A program made the position numbers and the translations under genes. From Bacteroidota bacterium (GTDB lineage Bacteria > Bacteroidota > Bacteroidia > Chitinophagales > Saprospiraceae), in the NCBI GenBank assembly GCA_020160935.1, contig JAIUPL010000020.1:1-64000 (forward strand): a DNA stretch of 64,000 bases, read 5' to 3'. The notes under the pieces are model-generated. The model ran no database searches, was not told the origin of the DNA, and saw only the letters and a list, made by a program, of their open reading frames with translations. Below, in pieces: positions 17,993 to 26,377 of the stretch (position 1 is its first letter; every line of letters starts with the position of its first letter).

Positions 17993-19183
17993 CTATGCCA
18001 TCCCTTTCAGAATAGCGCCCCAGTACATCCTCGGCAGTACTTCGCGTTTGAGTTGATACATCGTCCAGCGTTCTTTCGACTGATCGAACGGGAAGGTTTC
18101 CATAGGTGTATTGTCGTAGTCGAACTCGGCGAGTACTAATTTGCCATAACCCGTCACCAGCGGGCAGGAGGTGTAGCCCATGTAGTTGGCAGACGGCTGT
18201 CGACCCGCCATCATATCCAGCAGGTTCTGCACCACCACGGGCGCCTGTTTGCGGATAGCAGCGCCTGTTTTGGAAATTGGCAGCCCTGCTGCATCGCCCA
18301 GCGAGAAGATATTGGCATGGCGCACGTGTTGCAGCGTGCCTTTGTCGACATCCACCCAGCCGGCACTGTTTACCAGGGTGCTGTTGCGTACAAAATCAGG
18401 CGCGCTTTGTGGCGGTGTCACGTGTATCATGTCGAAACTCACTTCCCGTACCTCGTCTTTGTTGTCTTCACCGAAACCCACGAAAGTAGCGCGTTTGTTG
18501 GGTCCGTCAATTTCCGTGAGGTTGTACATTAGGTTGAGTTTGATATTGCCGCGTTTGACCACCTGAAGAAGTGTTTTTTCGTATTTGGGTACGGCAAAGA
18601 GTTTGGCCGCGCCGCTCCAGTACTGAATATCTGCTTTGTCGAGCATGCCGTGTTTGCGGAAATAATCGGCCGCCAGGTACATGATTTTATGCGGAGCGCC
18701 GCCGCATTTCACCGGCGTGGAAGGGTTGTGGAACAGGGCCGTGCCGCCTTTGAAATTGCGGAGACATTTAAAAGTATACGGCGCAGATTCGAAGGAATAA
18801 TTGCTGCAAACGTTGTTTTTTCCCAGTGTTTCCGGCAAACCTTTGATAGCGCCCCAGTTGAGTTGAATGCCGGGGCACACAATCAGATAGTCGTAGGTGA
18901 GCGGGCCACTTTCCAGGTTCACCTGATTTTGTTCAGGGGCAAATCCGGTGGCTTTTTCCTTGATCCAGGTCACCCCTTTTGGCATGACGGATGCTTCGCT
19001 GCGCACGGTTTTTTGAATGTCGAAAGCGCCGCCGCCCACGAGCGTCCAGGCAGGCTGGTAATAGTGTTTGTCTGCCGGATCGACGATAGCAATGTCGAGC
19101 GCACGGTTTTTACGCAACAGTTGGGCAGCCGTGGAAATGCCTGCATTGCCGCCGCCAATAATAACAATTTGATGATGTGCCAT
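17993..19183 (-). CDS. sqr: Type II sulfide:quinone oxidoreductase (SQOR-like)
   Basis: 396 residues from ATG 19183, where the FAD-binding motif starts at once (IVIIGGGNAG, residues 6-15). A longer frame to 19387 lacks homology-like features and was rejected. Redox cysteines are visible in STPVKCGGAPHKIMYL (C160) and YTSCPLVTGY (C340). Both blocks, and the C-terminal FPFDQSKERWTMY, closely resemble the human mitochondrial SQOR type. The enzyme oxidises sulfide to a persulfide, passes electrons to quinone, and is membrane-associated. It heads the sulfur island on the minus strand, and its product would feed the persulfide-dioxygenase-like protein at 11395. Confidence 0.9.
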   Translation of the reverse strand: MAHHQIVIIGGGNAGISTAAQLLRKNRALDIAIVDPADKHYYQPAWTLVGGGAFDIQKTVRSEASVMPKGVTWIKEKATGFAPEQNQVNLESGPLTYDYLIVCPGIQLNWGAIKGLPETLGKNNVCSNYSFESAPYTFKCLRNFKGGTALFHNPSTPVKCGGAPHKIMYLAADYFRKHGMLDKADIQYWSGAAKLFAVPKYEKTLLQVVKRGNIKLNLMYNLTEIDGPNKRATFVGFGEDNKDEVREVSFDMIHVTPPQSAPDFVRNSTLVNSAGWVDVDKGTLQHVRHANIFSLGDAAGLPISKTGAAIRKQAPVVVQNLLDMMAGRQPSANYMGYTSCPLVTGYGKLVLAEFDYDNTPMETFPFDQSKERWTMYQLKREVLPRMYWGAILKGMA

Positions 19184-19430
19184 AGAAAGAGGAGATAGAA
19201 ATGATAAACCGGATACAAATCTCTTGCAGAATGGGCACGGTGTGATTGCACTTTTCACAGGGTTATTGGCACTATTTCGATAATTTAGAATATTGACATG
19301 AATTAATATGGTGTAGTAGAATAAAATTTTGAAAATCCGGGTCGAGACAAGGCAGAAAGTGTGAGTTGTTTTTGGTTTTAGGGCCACGTTCGGGCAGAGC
19401 AGTGGTTATGTCTTCAAAATCGTTTCCGTC

Positions 19431-19591
19431 GTAGAGTGATTTCCCGCAGATGGCGCAGATTTACCCGCAGAACTCGCAGAACGTAGAGTACGCCTATTTT
19501 TTCAAAGCGATCAAAATGTGTACTCTAAGTGTACTCTACGTTCTGCGAGTTCTGCGGGAAAATCTGCGAGTTCTGCGGGAAACTACTCTAC
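19431..19591. repeat. Long inverted repeat with 61-nt arms
   Basis: Arms 19431-19491 and 19531-19591 pair with a few mismatches. Each arm carries two copies of a TTCTGCGGG/ACTCGCAGA-type word, bounded by GTAGAGT motifs. The 39-nt loop holds a further TGTACTCTA copy. This is the main content of the 521-nt gap between the divergent sqr and OmpA-like genes; no gene is seen in the gap. Confidence 0.9.
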
Positions 19592-19704
19592 GGTAATACC
19601 ACACTGCTTTTCATAGCCGCCATATGTTAATCTGTTTCTTCTCTACATTTTTAACAATCCACGCACGTTTGTTCCTATCTTCTTTTAAGTACAAACACGG
19701 TGTA

Positions 19705-20820
19705 ATGATGAATGATGTATTGCTTTCCCGCCTCCTGGCAGGAGTGGGCCTGTTATTGAGCGCCTGTGGGTTTTCTTCTGCTCAAAATCTGGTCGCCAAC
19801 GCACAGTTCGAAGACCCCAATACATGTGTGGAGTTCAATGCCACTTGTGCGCCGGAAGCCTGGCGGGAGGTCAATTACGGCCGTACATTTTATATAAACA
19901 GGGAAAAAGGAGGAAAAGCCGGTTTTATGCTTTCCAACAACCCGAATATGCGCACATTTCTGTTTACCGAATTGTTATGTCCCCTGGAGCCGGGCCAATC
20001 TTACAAGGTTACGTTTGACTTAAACCTGCGTGGCGCTCCGTTTTTCCCATTCGGCTTTTGGCTTTCCAAAGAAAACCTCTCGGAGCATTTTCGGCCAGAT
20101 ACTGTGGCGGCTACGGTCGATTTTTCAGAAGGCGCTTCTCTGAAAAAACTCAAAAAAATGGTCTGGGTGCCTTTTTCCGGCCGGTTTGAAGCCAGGGGCG
20201 GAGAGCAGTTTTTGTACATCGGAATGATGGGGCCCGCTACACCGGACAAATACGACTGGACCTCGGTTTTCTACATCGATAATATCACCCTGGAGCCTGT
20301 GCGGGGAAATGGCGACCTCTGTGCCACCGCCCCTGAAAAATTAAAAGCGTTATACGCCTACGACAGAAGGCACGTCGGCGAACCCCAGGAGGAAATCGAA
20401 CAAAAGCAGGACTCCATCCCGGTTGCTGCGGAGGTGGAAGAAGAGGAAGAAGAAGCACCTGCTGTCCTTGCAGCGCCACAGCCCGACACCTTGCTGCTAT
20501 CGGGCGTATGTTTTGATTTCAATAAAAGTACGCTGAATGCGCATTACGCGGCTGTGACCGATAGCCTGGCAGACAAAATCATGGCGCGCCATCCGCAAAA
20601 AATCCTCATCAACGGCCATACGGACAACATCGGAACCGATGAATTCAACCGGACCCTGTCACTCGCCCGGGCACATACGGCCGCCGGCATCCTGGTGACA
20701 AAAGGTTTCCCGGCCGATAACATTGTGTGTGATGGCAAAGGGGAAAGCCTGCCCGTGGCCACCAATGACACCGAATCCGGCAGGGCAGCCAACCGGCGTA
20801 TCGAGTTCATTCTCTGGTGA
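19705..20820 (+). CDS. OmpA-family peptidoglycan-binding outer-membrane protein
   Basis: About 371 residues from ATG 19705 (MMNDVLLSRL); an upstream in-frame ATG at 19624 adds a second hydrophobic stretch and looks false. The N-terminus has either a lipobox (LLSAC) or a signal peptidase I site (SSAQ), so it may be a lipoprotein. Residues about 30-205 form a beta-rich, carbohydrate-binding-like domain (NLVANAQFEDPN, PLEPGQSYKVTFDLN, FYIDNITLEP). An acidic linker (EEEEEE) leads to a C-terminal OmpA domain: GVCFDFNKSTLN, INGHTDNIGTDEFNRTLSLARA, AANRRIEFIL. Its role is anchoring the outer membrane to peptidoglycan. It is monocistronic, convergent with the OsmC gene. Confidence 0.85.
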   Translation: MMNDVLLSRLLAGVGLLLSACGFSSAQNLVANAQFEDPNTCVEFNATCAPEAWREVNYGRTFYINREKGGKAGFMLSNNPNMRTFLFTELLCPLEPGQSYKVTFDLNLRGAPFFPFGFWLSKENLSEHFRPDTVAATVDFSEGASLKKLKKMVWVPFSGRFEARGGEQFLYIGMMGPATPDKYDWTSVFYIDNITLEPVRGNGDLCATAPEKLKALYAYDRRHVGEPQEEIEQKQDSIPVAAEVEEEEEEAPAVLAAPQPDTLLLSGVCFDFNKSTLNAHYAAVTDSLADKIMARHPQKILINGHTDNIGTDEFNRTLSLARAHTAAGILVTKGFPADNIVCDGKGESLPVATNDTESGRAANRRIEFILW

Positions 20821-20832
20821 TTGCACAACAAT

Positions 20833-21234
20833 TTACCAGTCAAACTCCACTACTTCCTCCAGCCCTTCCGAAATGCTGAAATGCACCGGGCAGGTACGCG
20901 CAGCATGCTCCAGCACCTTGCGCTGCCCATCGGTGTAATTGTTCCTGGGCATGGAAAACCGGATTTCAATGCGCGCAATACGCCGCGGGTCGGAAGCCAT
21001 AATTTTGGTCACTTCGGCTTTGGCGCCATCGATGTTCCAGCCGTGGTTGCGCGCACTGATGCCCATAATGGTCAGCATACACGACGCCAGCGAAGTGGCG
21101 CAAAGATCGGTCGGAGAAAATGCTTCGCCACGCCCCTGGTTGTCAGGCGGCGCATCCGTGATAATTTTCTGGCCTGAAAGCAAGTGGGTGGCTTCGGTGC
21201 GAAGTTCTCCCAGGTATTCGACGATAGAGGTCAT
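20833..21234 (-). CDS. OsmC-family protein
   Basis: 133 residues from ATG 21234 (MTSIVEYLGEL). The longer frame to 21402 is encoded by the adjacent tandem repeat (Leu/Ser/Thr-rich) and was rejected. Two conserved cysteines, in CATSLASCMLTIMG and HAARTCPVHFSIS, match the peroxidatic and resolving positions of OsmC/Ohr proteins. The likely role is thiol-dependent reduction of organic hydroperoxides, though the YhfA-like subgroup is functionally unclear. The 3' end is 12 nt from the stop of the convergent OmpA-like gene. Confidence 0.85.
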   Translation of the reverse strand: MTSIVEYLGELRTEATHLLSGQKIITDAPPDNQGRGEAFSPTDLCATSLASCMLTIMGISARNHGWNIDGAKAEVTKIMASDPRRIARIEIRFSMPRNNYTDGQRKVLEHAARTCPVHFSISEGLEEVVEFDW

Positions 21235-21240
21235 TTTAGA

Positions 21241-21455
21241 GGGTGAGAGGTGTGAGAGGTGTGAGAGCGTGAGAGGTGTGAGAGGGTGAGAGGGTGAGAG
21301 GGTGAGAGATGTGAGAGATGTGAGAGTTCGTAGAGTGTACCGCTTTACTACAGTGTTTGTACAAGTAAAGCGGTACACTCTACGAACTCTCACATCTCTC
21401 ACCCTCTCACGCTCTCACTCTCTCACCCTCTCACGCTCTCACGCTCTCACCCTCT
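21241..21455. repeat. Inverted repeat of GTGAGAGG-type tandem words around a GTACACTCTACG core
   Basis: The left side (21241-21328) is a tandem run of 7-9 nt words of the GTGAGAG type, with a core CGTAGAGTGTACCGCTTTACT (ending about 21349). The right side (21364-21455) is the inverted core followed by inverted words. The core arms are exact; the word runs differ by small insertions. The loop is about 14 nt. The array runs from the OsmC start codon region to the PhoH stop codon. Confidence 0.9.
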
Positions 21456-22530
21456 AAGCAGGTTGAGGGTCCACAATTTCTTCTTTATCTGCGTTTTGTT
21501 CGGCTTTGCGGCGTTCCTTGCGGGCGCGGTCTTCGGCTTCAATTTTATCGTAAGCCTTGATAATTTCCTTCACCAGGCGGTGGCGCACCACATCCTCCGT
21601 AGTCAGGTGGATGGTAGCGATACCGTCCACGCCTTCGAGGATTTCGATGGCCTGGCGCAGTCCCGATTTCTGGTTGTGCGGCAGGTCGATCTGGCTCATG
21701 TCGCCGGTGATCACGCACTTGGCAGAAGGGCCGAGGCGGGTAAGGAACATTTTCAGTTGCAGCGGCGTAGCATTTTGCGCTTCATCGAGAATGATAAAGG
21801 CGTTGTCGAGCGTACGGCCGCGCATAAAGGCCAGCGGCGCGATTTCGATGACGCGGTTTTCCATGAAAAAATTGAGTTTATCCATGGGAAGCATGTCATC
21901 CAGCGCGTCGTACAGCGGGCGCAGGTAAGGGTCAACTTTGTCTTTCAGGTCGCCGGGCAGGAAACCGAGGCTTTCGCCTGCTTCCACAGCCGGGCGGGTG
22001 AGGACAATTTTTTTGACTAATTTGTTTTTCAGCGCACGCACGGCCAGGGCCACAGCGGTGTAGGTTTTACCGGTACCGGCTGGGCCCAGTGCAAAAACGA
22101 TGTCGTTGGCGTCTACCACCTCGACCATACGTTTCTGGTTGCGTGTTTTGGCCTTGATCGGCTTGCCATCGCGCCCGAACAGGATGGCGTTGCTGCCATC
22201 GCCTTGTACAGGGATGCGCACTTCAAAAGGATTTTCGCCACCCAACAGGTCTTCCACGGTTTGCACAGGCAATTCGTGGTGTTCGCGCAGGTAGCGCACC
22301 ATCATTTCGAATTTGGCTTTGGCAGCCTGGGTGTCTTTTTTGTCGCCGGAAATTTTCAGGCTGTTTCCGCGGGCAGTGATGGTTACATCGGAAAATGCCT
22401 TGCGCAGAAGGTTCAACTTGGCGTTGTTTTCGCCAAACAGTGCTACGGGGTCAACGCCCTCGACGGTAAGAATGATTTCGCTCAATCGTATGTTGCGGTT
22501 TTCGGCAGCGGGAAGTTCATCGGCACGCAA
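21454..22530 (-). CDS. phoH: PhoH-family ATPase
   Basis: 358 residues. The N-terminal KH-like part (LSEIILTVEGVDPVALFGENN) precedes the P-loop ATPase: FALGPAGTGKTYTAVALAV (Walker A) and AFIILDEAQNATPLQLKMFLTRLG (Walker B), then TGDMSQIDLP and a final arginine segment TEDVVRHRLVKEIIKAYDKIE. Related proteins are linked to RNA metabolism and ribosome maturation together with YbeY. The C-terminus is charged and ends in VDPQPA, just where the tandem-repeat palindrome begins. The start is not marked by a clear ribosome binding site. Confidence 0.9.
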   Translation of the reverse strand: MRADELPAAENRNIRLSEIILTVEGVDPVALFGENNAKLNLLRKAFSDVTITARGNSLKISGDKKDTQAAKAKFEMMVRYLREHHELPVQTVEDLLGGENPFEVRIPVQGDGSNAILFGRDGKPIKAKTRNQKRMVEVVDANDIVFALGPAGTGKTYTAVALAVRALKNKLVKKIVLTRPAVEAGESLGFLPGDLKDKVDPYLRPLYDALDDMLPMDKLNFFMENRVIEIAPLAFMRGRTLDNAFIILDEAQNATPLQLKMFLTRLGPSAKCVITGDMSQIDLPHNQKSGLRQAIEILEGVDGIATIHLTTEDVVRHRLVKEIIKAYDKIEAEDRARKERRKAEQNADKEEIVDPQPA

Positions 22531-22667
22531 AGGGTTGGTTTTCTGAAACAGAAGGGGTGCGATGGTTCCATGCCTTTTTTTACAATATCAAAACCCTTTT
22601 CCCGCCCACAAATCTAACGCAAACGGGGTCAATCTTCCAAACCAAAATGCAGCGGGATTAGTTCATT

Positions 22668-25019
22668 TTAATTGAGGTTGTAATTCATGCCGAAGCGGAA
22701 AAATCGACCCTGCTGCGGATTAAAGTGCAGGTCGTCGGGCGTGCCGGTGGCATCGAGGCCTGCAAAATGGCGGTTGAACATATTTTGTACGTACAGATAC
22801 ACTAAAAACTGTTTGCTCAAAAACAGGCGCGCACTCATGTCCCAACTCCGGAAAGTGGGGTAACGCTCCTGGGTAAATCGCAAATAAAAAGCGTCGCGAT
22901 AAGCCACCGATTTGCTCAACACGGAGGTCTGCCGGTTGGAAGCAAACATCAGTTCCAGTTTGTTGATCCGGAAAAATGTCCGAAACTGTGTGTGCCAGCG
23001 CGGCTGGTTCATCACTTCGTCCAGGGGTTCGGCCAGTTCGGGCAGCCATTCCTTGCCGCGGGCATATTGCAGGTAAAATTCCAGTCGGGAGGAAACAACG
23101 TTTTTCTTGCGCGTTTCCAGGTTGCTCAATTCTATCAGATCGACGTCTTCCGAGCGCAGCAAGCCCTGAATACCCCAGATGCGTTTTCCTACGCCCCTAA
23201 TTTGCTGATACCCATATAACGGTGCAATATCCGGCCGTTCTGCAAACTGATTGGGGCGAATCATATTGCTGGTTTCCTGCCAGAAAAAGGTGCCTTCCAG
23301 CCGAATATCCTTATCGAACCGGATACTGCCCTCCGCCGCACGCGTGAGTTCAGGGTAATCGAGTTCCAAGTCGTTGATGCGTTGCAATTGCCCCTGATTG
23401 TCGGAATACACATAAAAAGTATTGCTGCGATAGTAAGGCGAAACGTGCCGCAGGCCGGTAGCGTAATTTCCTCGCACTGTCCAGTGTTTCAGGAAACGAT
23501 ACTGAGCGGCTATGCGGGGCAAGGAACGGGCCGAGAGGTAATAACCGACGTGTAGATTGGCGCCCCATGCGCCAATAATCGTCAGGTTTTTGTCTTGCCA
23601 TTTCAGTTGGCTGGTCAGTTGCAGTTCGCCGGTGCCGCTGGCAGAAAGGGCCACCGGGTCGGAATTAATGGAAGGATCAAATACCTGCGCTTCAACCGGG
23701 GTTTTATGATGGTTAAAGTACCCGATACCGTTCTGCGTAATGCTTTGTACGCCTAAATCCATGGATAGCCGCCGTCCCAGTGCTGCATTTACCCTGAATT
23801 CATACCGGATATCTATGCCGTTGGCGTAGCCAAATCGTTCATCTGCATTGTAACGCTGGTACACGGTATCCAGCCATCCCGCCACGGAGGGTTGCTGCTG
23901 CGCCAACAGCAGGTAAGCGCCGGCTGCCAGTCGGTCATACAGCAAGGTGGTTGTGGAGGTGTTGTTCACCTTGTAGCGGGTTACCACAACATTGTTGAAC
24001 GATGTCCAGCGTTTGCGCTGCCGACCAAAACTGAGGGTGTACACTTCTTCTGTTTCCGCAATTCGATTGGATGAATTGGCGTATGAAATAGCCAGCGGAT
24101 TCAGCCCCAGCGCACTGTGGTCGAAACGGCCCATGCGGAGGTAGCCGAACTGCATGCGCCGAAATTTGAGGTTGAGCCCAAACATCCGGCTTTCATGCAT
24201 CAAGGGCGCTGTTTTGGGTATGTTGAAGGCATCAGATCGGCGGTAGTTGGGAAGGTTCCAGTAATAGCCTGATTGCATGTATTCGGGCACATAGGTGTCC
24301 ATGTTGAACAGGCTCTGGTCGTAATACACGTCTGTCCGTTCCCGCACGGTGCTGCTGCCGTACAGACTGAAACGGAATATCTTTTTGTCCTTGCCGAGTT
24401 TGCCGCCAAAGGTCAGGTCGAGGTTGTTGCTGCCAAAACGGCCAAACGACAGATCTGCCTGGGTGTACACCGGGCGCTCCGATTCTTTCAAAATGATATT
24501 GACCACGCCGGCGCAGGCTTCGTTGCCATACAAAGTGCCCGAAGGACCGTACACCACTTCGATGCGCTCTGCCTGCCGGATGGGCAACTGCGCGCCGATG
24601 GGCATACCCAGCGCCGCAAACGGCTTGACAGGGACATCGTTGATCAGGATTTTTACAAACTGGTTGCCAGCCAGCCCACGCATCAGGAAGGTTTCGCCCT
24701 CCACGGCGTTGCCGGGCTGCGACACGCGTACGCCCGGCGCTGCACGCATCACGTCGCCCAGCGTGACAAATCCATTTCGCTGAATGTCTTCTGCTGTCAC
24801 GACCCAGGTGCTGAAAGGCATCTGATCGGCTTCTTCGAGGCTGCGCGTGGCCGAAATCAGTTTGGTAGATTGCAGGGAAAGGTCGCGCATGACGATGTCG
24901 CGCTCGGTCAGGCGTTCCGGCAGAAGCAGCAGCGACGTATCGTTTTGCGCAGATAGCAAGCCGGCAGCGCAGGTAAAAAGGACGATGTGGAGCAGGATTT
25001 TTACGGCTACATGTTTCAT
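22668..25019 (-). CDS. TonB-dependent outer-membrane receptor
   Basis: 783 residues. Signal peptide (VKILLHIVLFTCAAGLLSAQ), then a plug domain (about 65-185) with VVTAEDIQRNGFVTLGDVMRAAPGVRVSQPG and VEVVYGPSGTLYGNEACAGVVNIILK. The remaining 600 residues are amphipathic strands ending NYNLN. It has no carboxypeptidase-like N-terminal extension and no SusD partner nearby. It resembles siderophore/vitamin or colicin I-type receptors in the plug, but the ligand cannot be told from the sequence. A possible -7 element TACTTTTC lies only a few nt before the start codon. Monocistronic. Confidence 0.9.
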   Translation of the reverse strand: MKHVAVKILLHIVLFTCAAGLLSAQNDTSLLLLPERLTERDIVMRDLSLQSTKLISATRSLEEADQMPFSTWVVTAEDIQRNGFVTLGDVMRAAPGVRVSQPGNAVEGETFLMRGLAGNQFVKILINDVPVKPFAALGMPIGAQLPIRQAERIEVVYGPSGTLYGNEACAGVVNIILKESERPVYTQADLSFGRFGSNNLDLTFGGKLGKDKKIFRFSLYGSSTVRERTDVYYDQSLFNMDTYVPEYMQSGYYWNLPNYRRSDAFNIPKTAPLMHESRMFGLNLKFRRMQFGYLRMGRFDHSALGLNPLAISYANSSNRIAETEEVYTLSFGRQRKRWTSFNNVVVTRYKVNNTSTTTLLYDRLAAGAYLLLAQQQPSVAGWLDTVYQRYNADERFGYANGIDIRYEFRVNAALGRRLSMDLGVQSITQNGIGYFNHHKTPVEAQVFDPSINSDPVALSASGTGELQLTSQLKWQDKNLTIIGAWGANLHVGYYLSARSLPRIAAQYRFLKHWTVRGNYATGLRHVSPYYRSNTFYVYSDNQGQLQRINDLELDYPELTRAAEGSIRFDKDIRLEGTFFWQETSNMIRPNQFAERPDIAPLYGYQQIRGVGKRIWGIQGLLRSEDVDLIELSNLETRKKNVVSSRLEFYLQYARGKEWLPELAEPLDEVMNQPRWHTQFRTFFRINKLELMFASNRQTSVLSKSVAYRDAFYLRFTQERYPTFRSWDMSARLFLSKQFLVYLYVQNMFNRHFAGLDATGTPDDLHFNPQQGRFFRFGMNYNLN

Positions 25020-25160
25020 GGCGCGAAAAGTAGCGAGTTTTTGGGTTGCGTGGGCATGAAATTATGCCGTTCGATGGTAGTGCGATGTGGCGGGATTGGC
25101 CAACGGATGAAACGGATTTTTTCGGATTTCAACTGATTTTTAAAAAAGCATCCTAGAAGA

Positions 25161-25304
25161 AGGTACACTCTACGCTTTGTGTCCTTTGTGAAACCTTAGT
25201 GCCCTTTGTGGTTAAAAAAAATACACGCTACGCCTTTGTGTTAAATTTTTTTAACCACAAAGGGCACTAAGGTTTCACAAAGGGCACTATGCGTAGAGTG
25301 TACC
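25161..25304. repeat. Long inverted repeat with about 60-nt arms and GGTACACTCTACG ends
   Basis: Arms 25161-25220 and 25246-25304 pair with a short mismatched block near the outer end. The outer ends are GGTACACTCTACG, the motif also found in hairpins at 19431, 21241, 42837 and 59276. The inner arm contains repeated CCCTTTGTG/CACAAAGGG words. It fills most of the 339-nt space between the TonB receptor start and the acyltransferase stop; no gene is seen there. Confidence 0.9.
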
Positions 25305-25358
25305 TGCTTTTTTCGATGTTATTTTGAAAAAATCCGTTGCCCAATCCTGCTCCGTTGC

Positions 25359-26294
25359 TCAAGATCGGAACATACTTTTCCCCAGCCGCAACAGCGCCGA
25401 CCGTTCGCGCCGCAACCGAAAATAAGGCTGCTGCACCGCCCCGAATTGCCGCCGCACCCGCTCGATGGGCTGTATCATGCTTCCCAGAAAATCGAAAACC
25501 GGCAGTTGCAGCACTTCGGCCGAATAGCGGATCATTTCCCACAGCAACAATACGCCCGCTCCGGAAGCCCGCAATTCGGGCGCGTCGCCCGCCATGAGCA
25601 GATACGCCGAGCGGCGATCCCACACCAGGTACCCCACGGAATGAATGGCGCCGGACACCTGGTCGACCGCCATAAAAATTTCGCGCTGCCCATGCTCGGC
25701 CAGTGCCTGGTCGAGCCGCTGCAACAACGCCGTTTCCACCGGCGGTCGCATGCCTTTTCGTTCGAAACTGCTGTTGTGTACCCGGATAAATTCGGGCAAG
25801 GAACATCCCGTCTGAATTGTTACCTGCTGCTGCGCGCGCGGAATTTTCTGGTTGCGGTAATCGGCCGCCAGTCCTTTCCACACTTTATCCAAATCGTTGA
25901 TTTTCAGGAGGTAGGAATAACGCGTCGTTTGCCGAAATCCTTTCCAGTAAAAAGGCAGCCAGTTGCTCACCGTGTAGGGGAAATCCTGCTCGAACGCCGA
26001 CAACCCTGCCGGCAGCAGCCCGACCAATTCTTCCATCAGTCCGGGTTCTTTTTTCAGGTTCCGCCATTCTGGCACCACATACGGACCCATCATGCGTGCC
26101 AGTGGCGGCATGGCTACGTATCGCCACCAGGCCTTTTTTTTCAGAAAATACGGCCACGCAGCCACTACCTGCCCGCCTTTTTCCAGCACCACGGCCTCCC
26201 ATTTGTCTGCGCCTTCGCACACGGCATCCAGGTACCAGTCCTGCATGAACAGCGGGAAGTCGGAAGGTGAGGAGGCGCAGAAGGAACGGTACAT
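25359..26294 (-). CDS. GNAT/FemAB-like acyltransferase
   Basis: 311 residues, cytoplasmic. The layout is that of BioF2-like/FemAB-like acetyltransferases: an N-terminal half beginning QDWYLDAVCEGADKWEAVVLEKGG and WPYFLKKK, then a second GNAT half with QREIFMAVDQVSGAIHSVGYLVWD, YLLMAGDAPELRASGAGVLLLWEMI and FDFLGSMIQPIERVRRQFG. Similar genes in Bacteroidota often sit near surface polysaccharide or peptidoglycan loci, but no such neighbours are present. The acceptor is unknown. The start codon is followed upstream by a tandem GTGAGAGA array. Confidence 0.75.
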   Translation of the reverse strand: MYRSFCASSPSDFPLFMQDWYLDAVCEGADKWEAVVLEKGGQVVAAWPYFLKKKAWWRYVAMPPLARMMGPYVVPEWRNLKKEPGLMEELVGLLPAGLSAFEQDFPYTVSNWLPFYWKGFRQTTRYSYLLKINDLDKVWKGLAADYRNQKIPRAQQQVTIQTGCSLPEFIRVHNSSFERKGMRPPVETALLQRLDQALAEHGQREIFMAVDQVSGAIHSVGYLVWDRRSAYLLMAGDAPELRASGAGVLLLWEMIRYSAEVLQLPVFDFLGSMIQPIERVRRQFGAVQQPYFRLRRERSALLRLGKSMFRS

Positions 26295-26300
26295 GGAAAA

Positions 26301-26374
26301 GTGAGAGAGTGAGAGAGTGAGAGAGTGAGAGAGTGAGAGAGTGAGAAGGGTGAGAGAGTGAGAATGTGAGAGAG
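26301..26374. repeat. Tandem 8-nt repeat array (GTGAGAGA)
   Basis: About eight to nine copies of an 8-nt unit with minor changes fill the space between the acyltransferase start codon and the stop codon of the barrel gene. No inverted partner is present, unlike the related array at 21241-21455. Confidence 0.9.
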
Positions 26375-26377
26375 GGG

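Noticed and set aside
21241-21455. CRISPR array
   Set aside because: The unit is only 7-9 nt with no spacers, and the right half is the inverted left half. No cas genes in the window. The same holds for 26301-26374 and 50503-50701.
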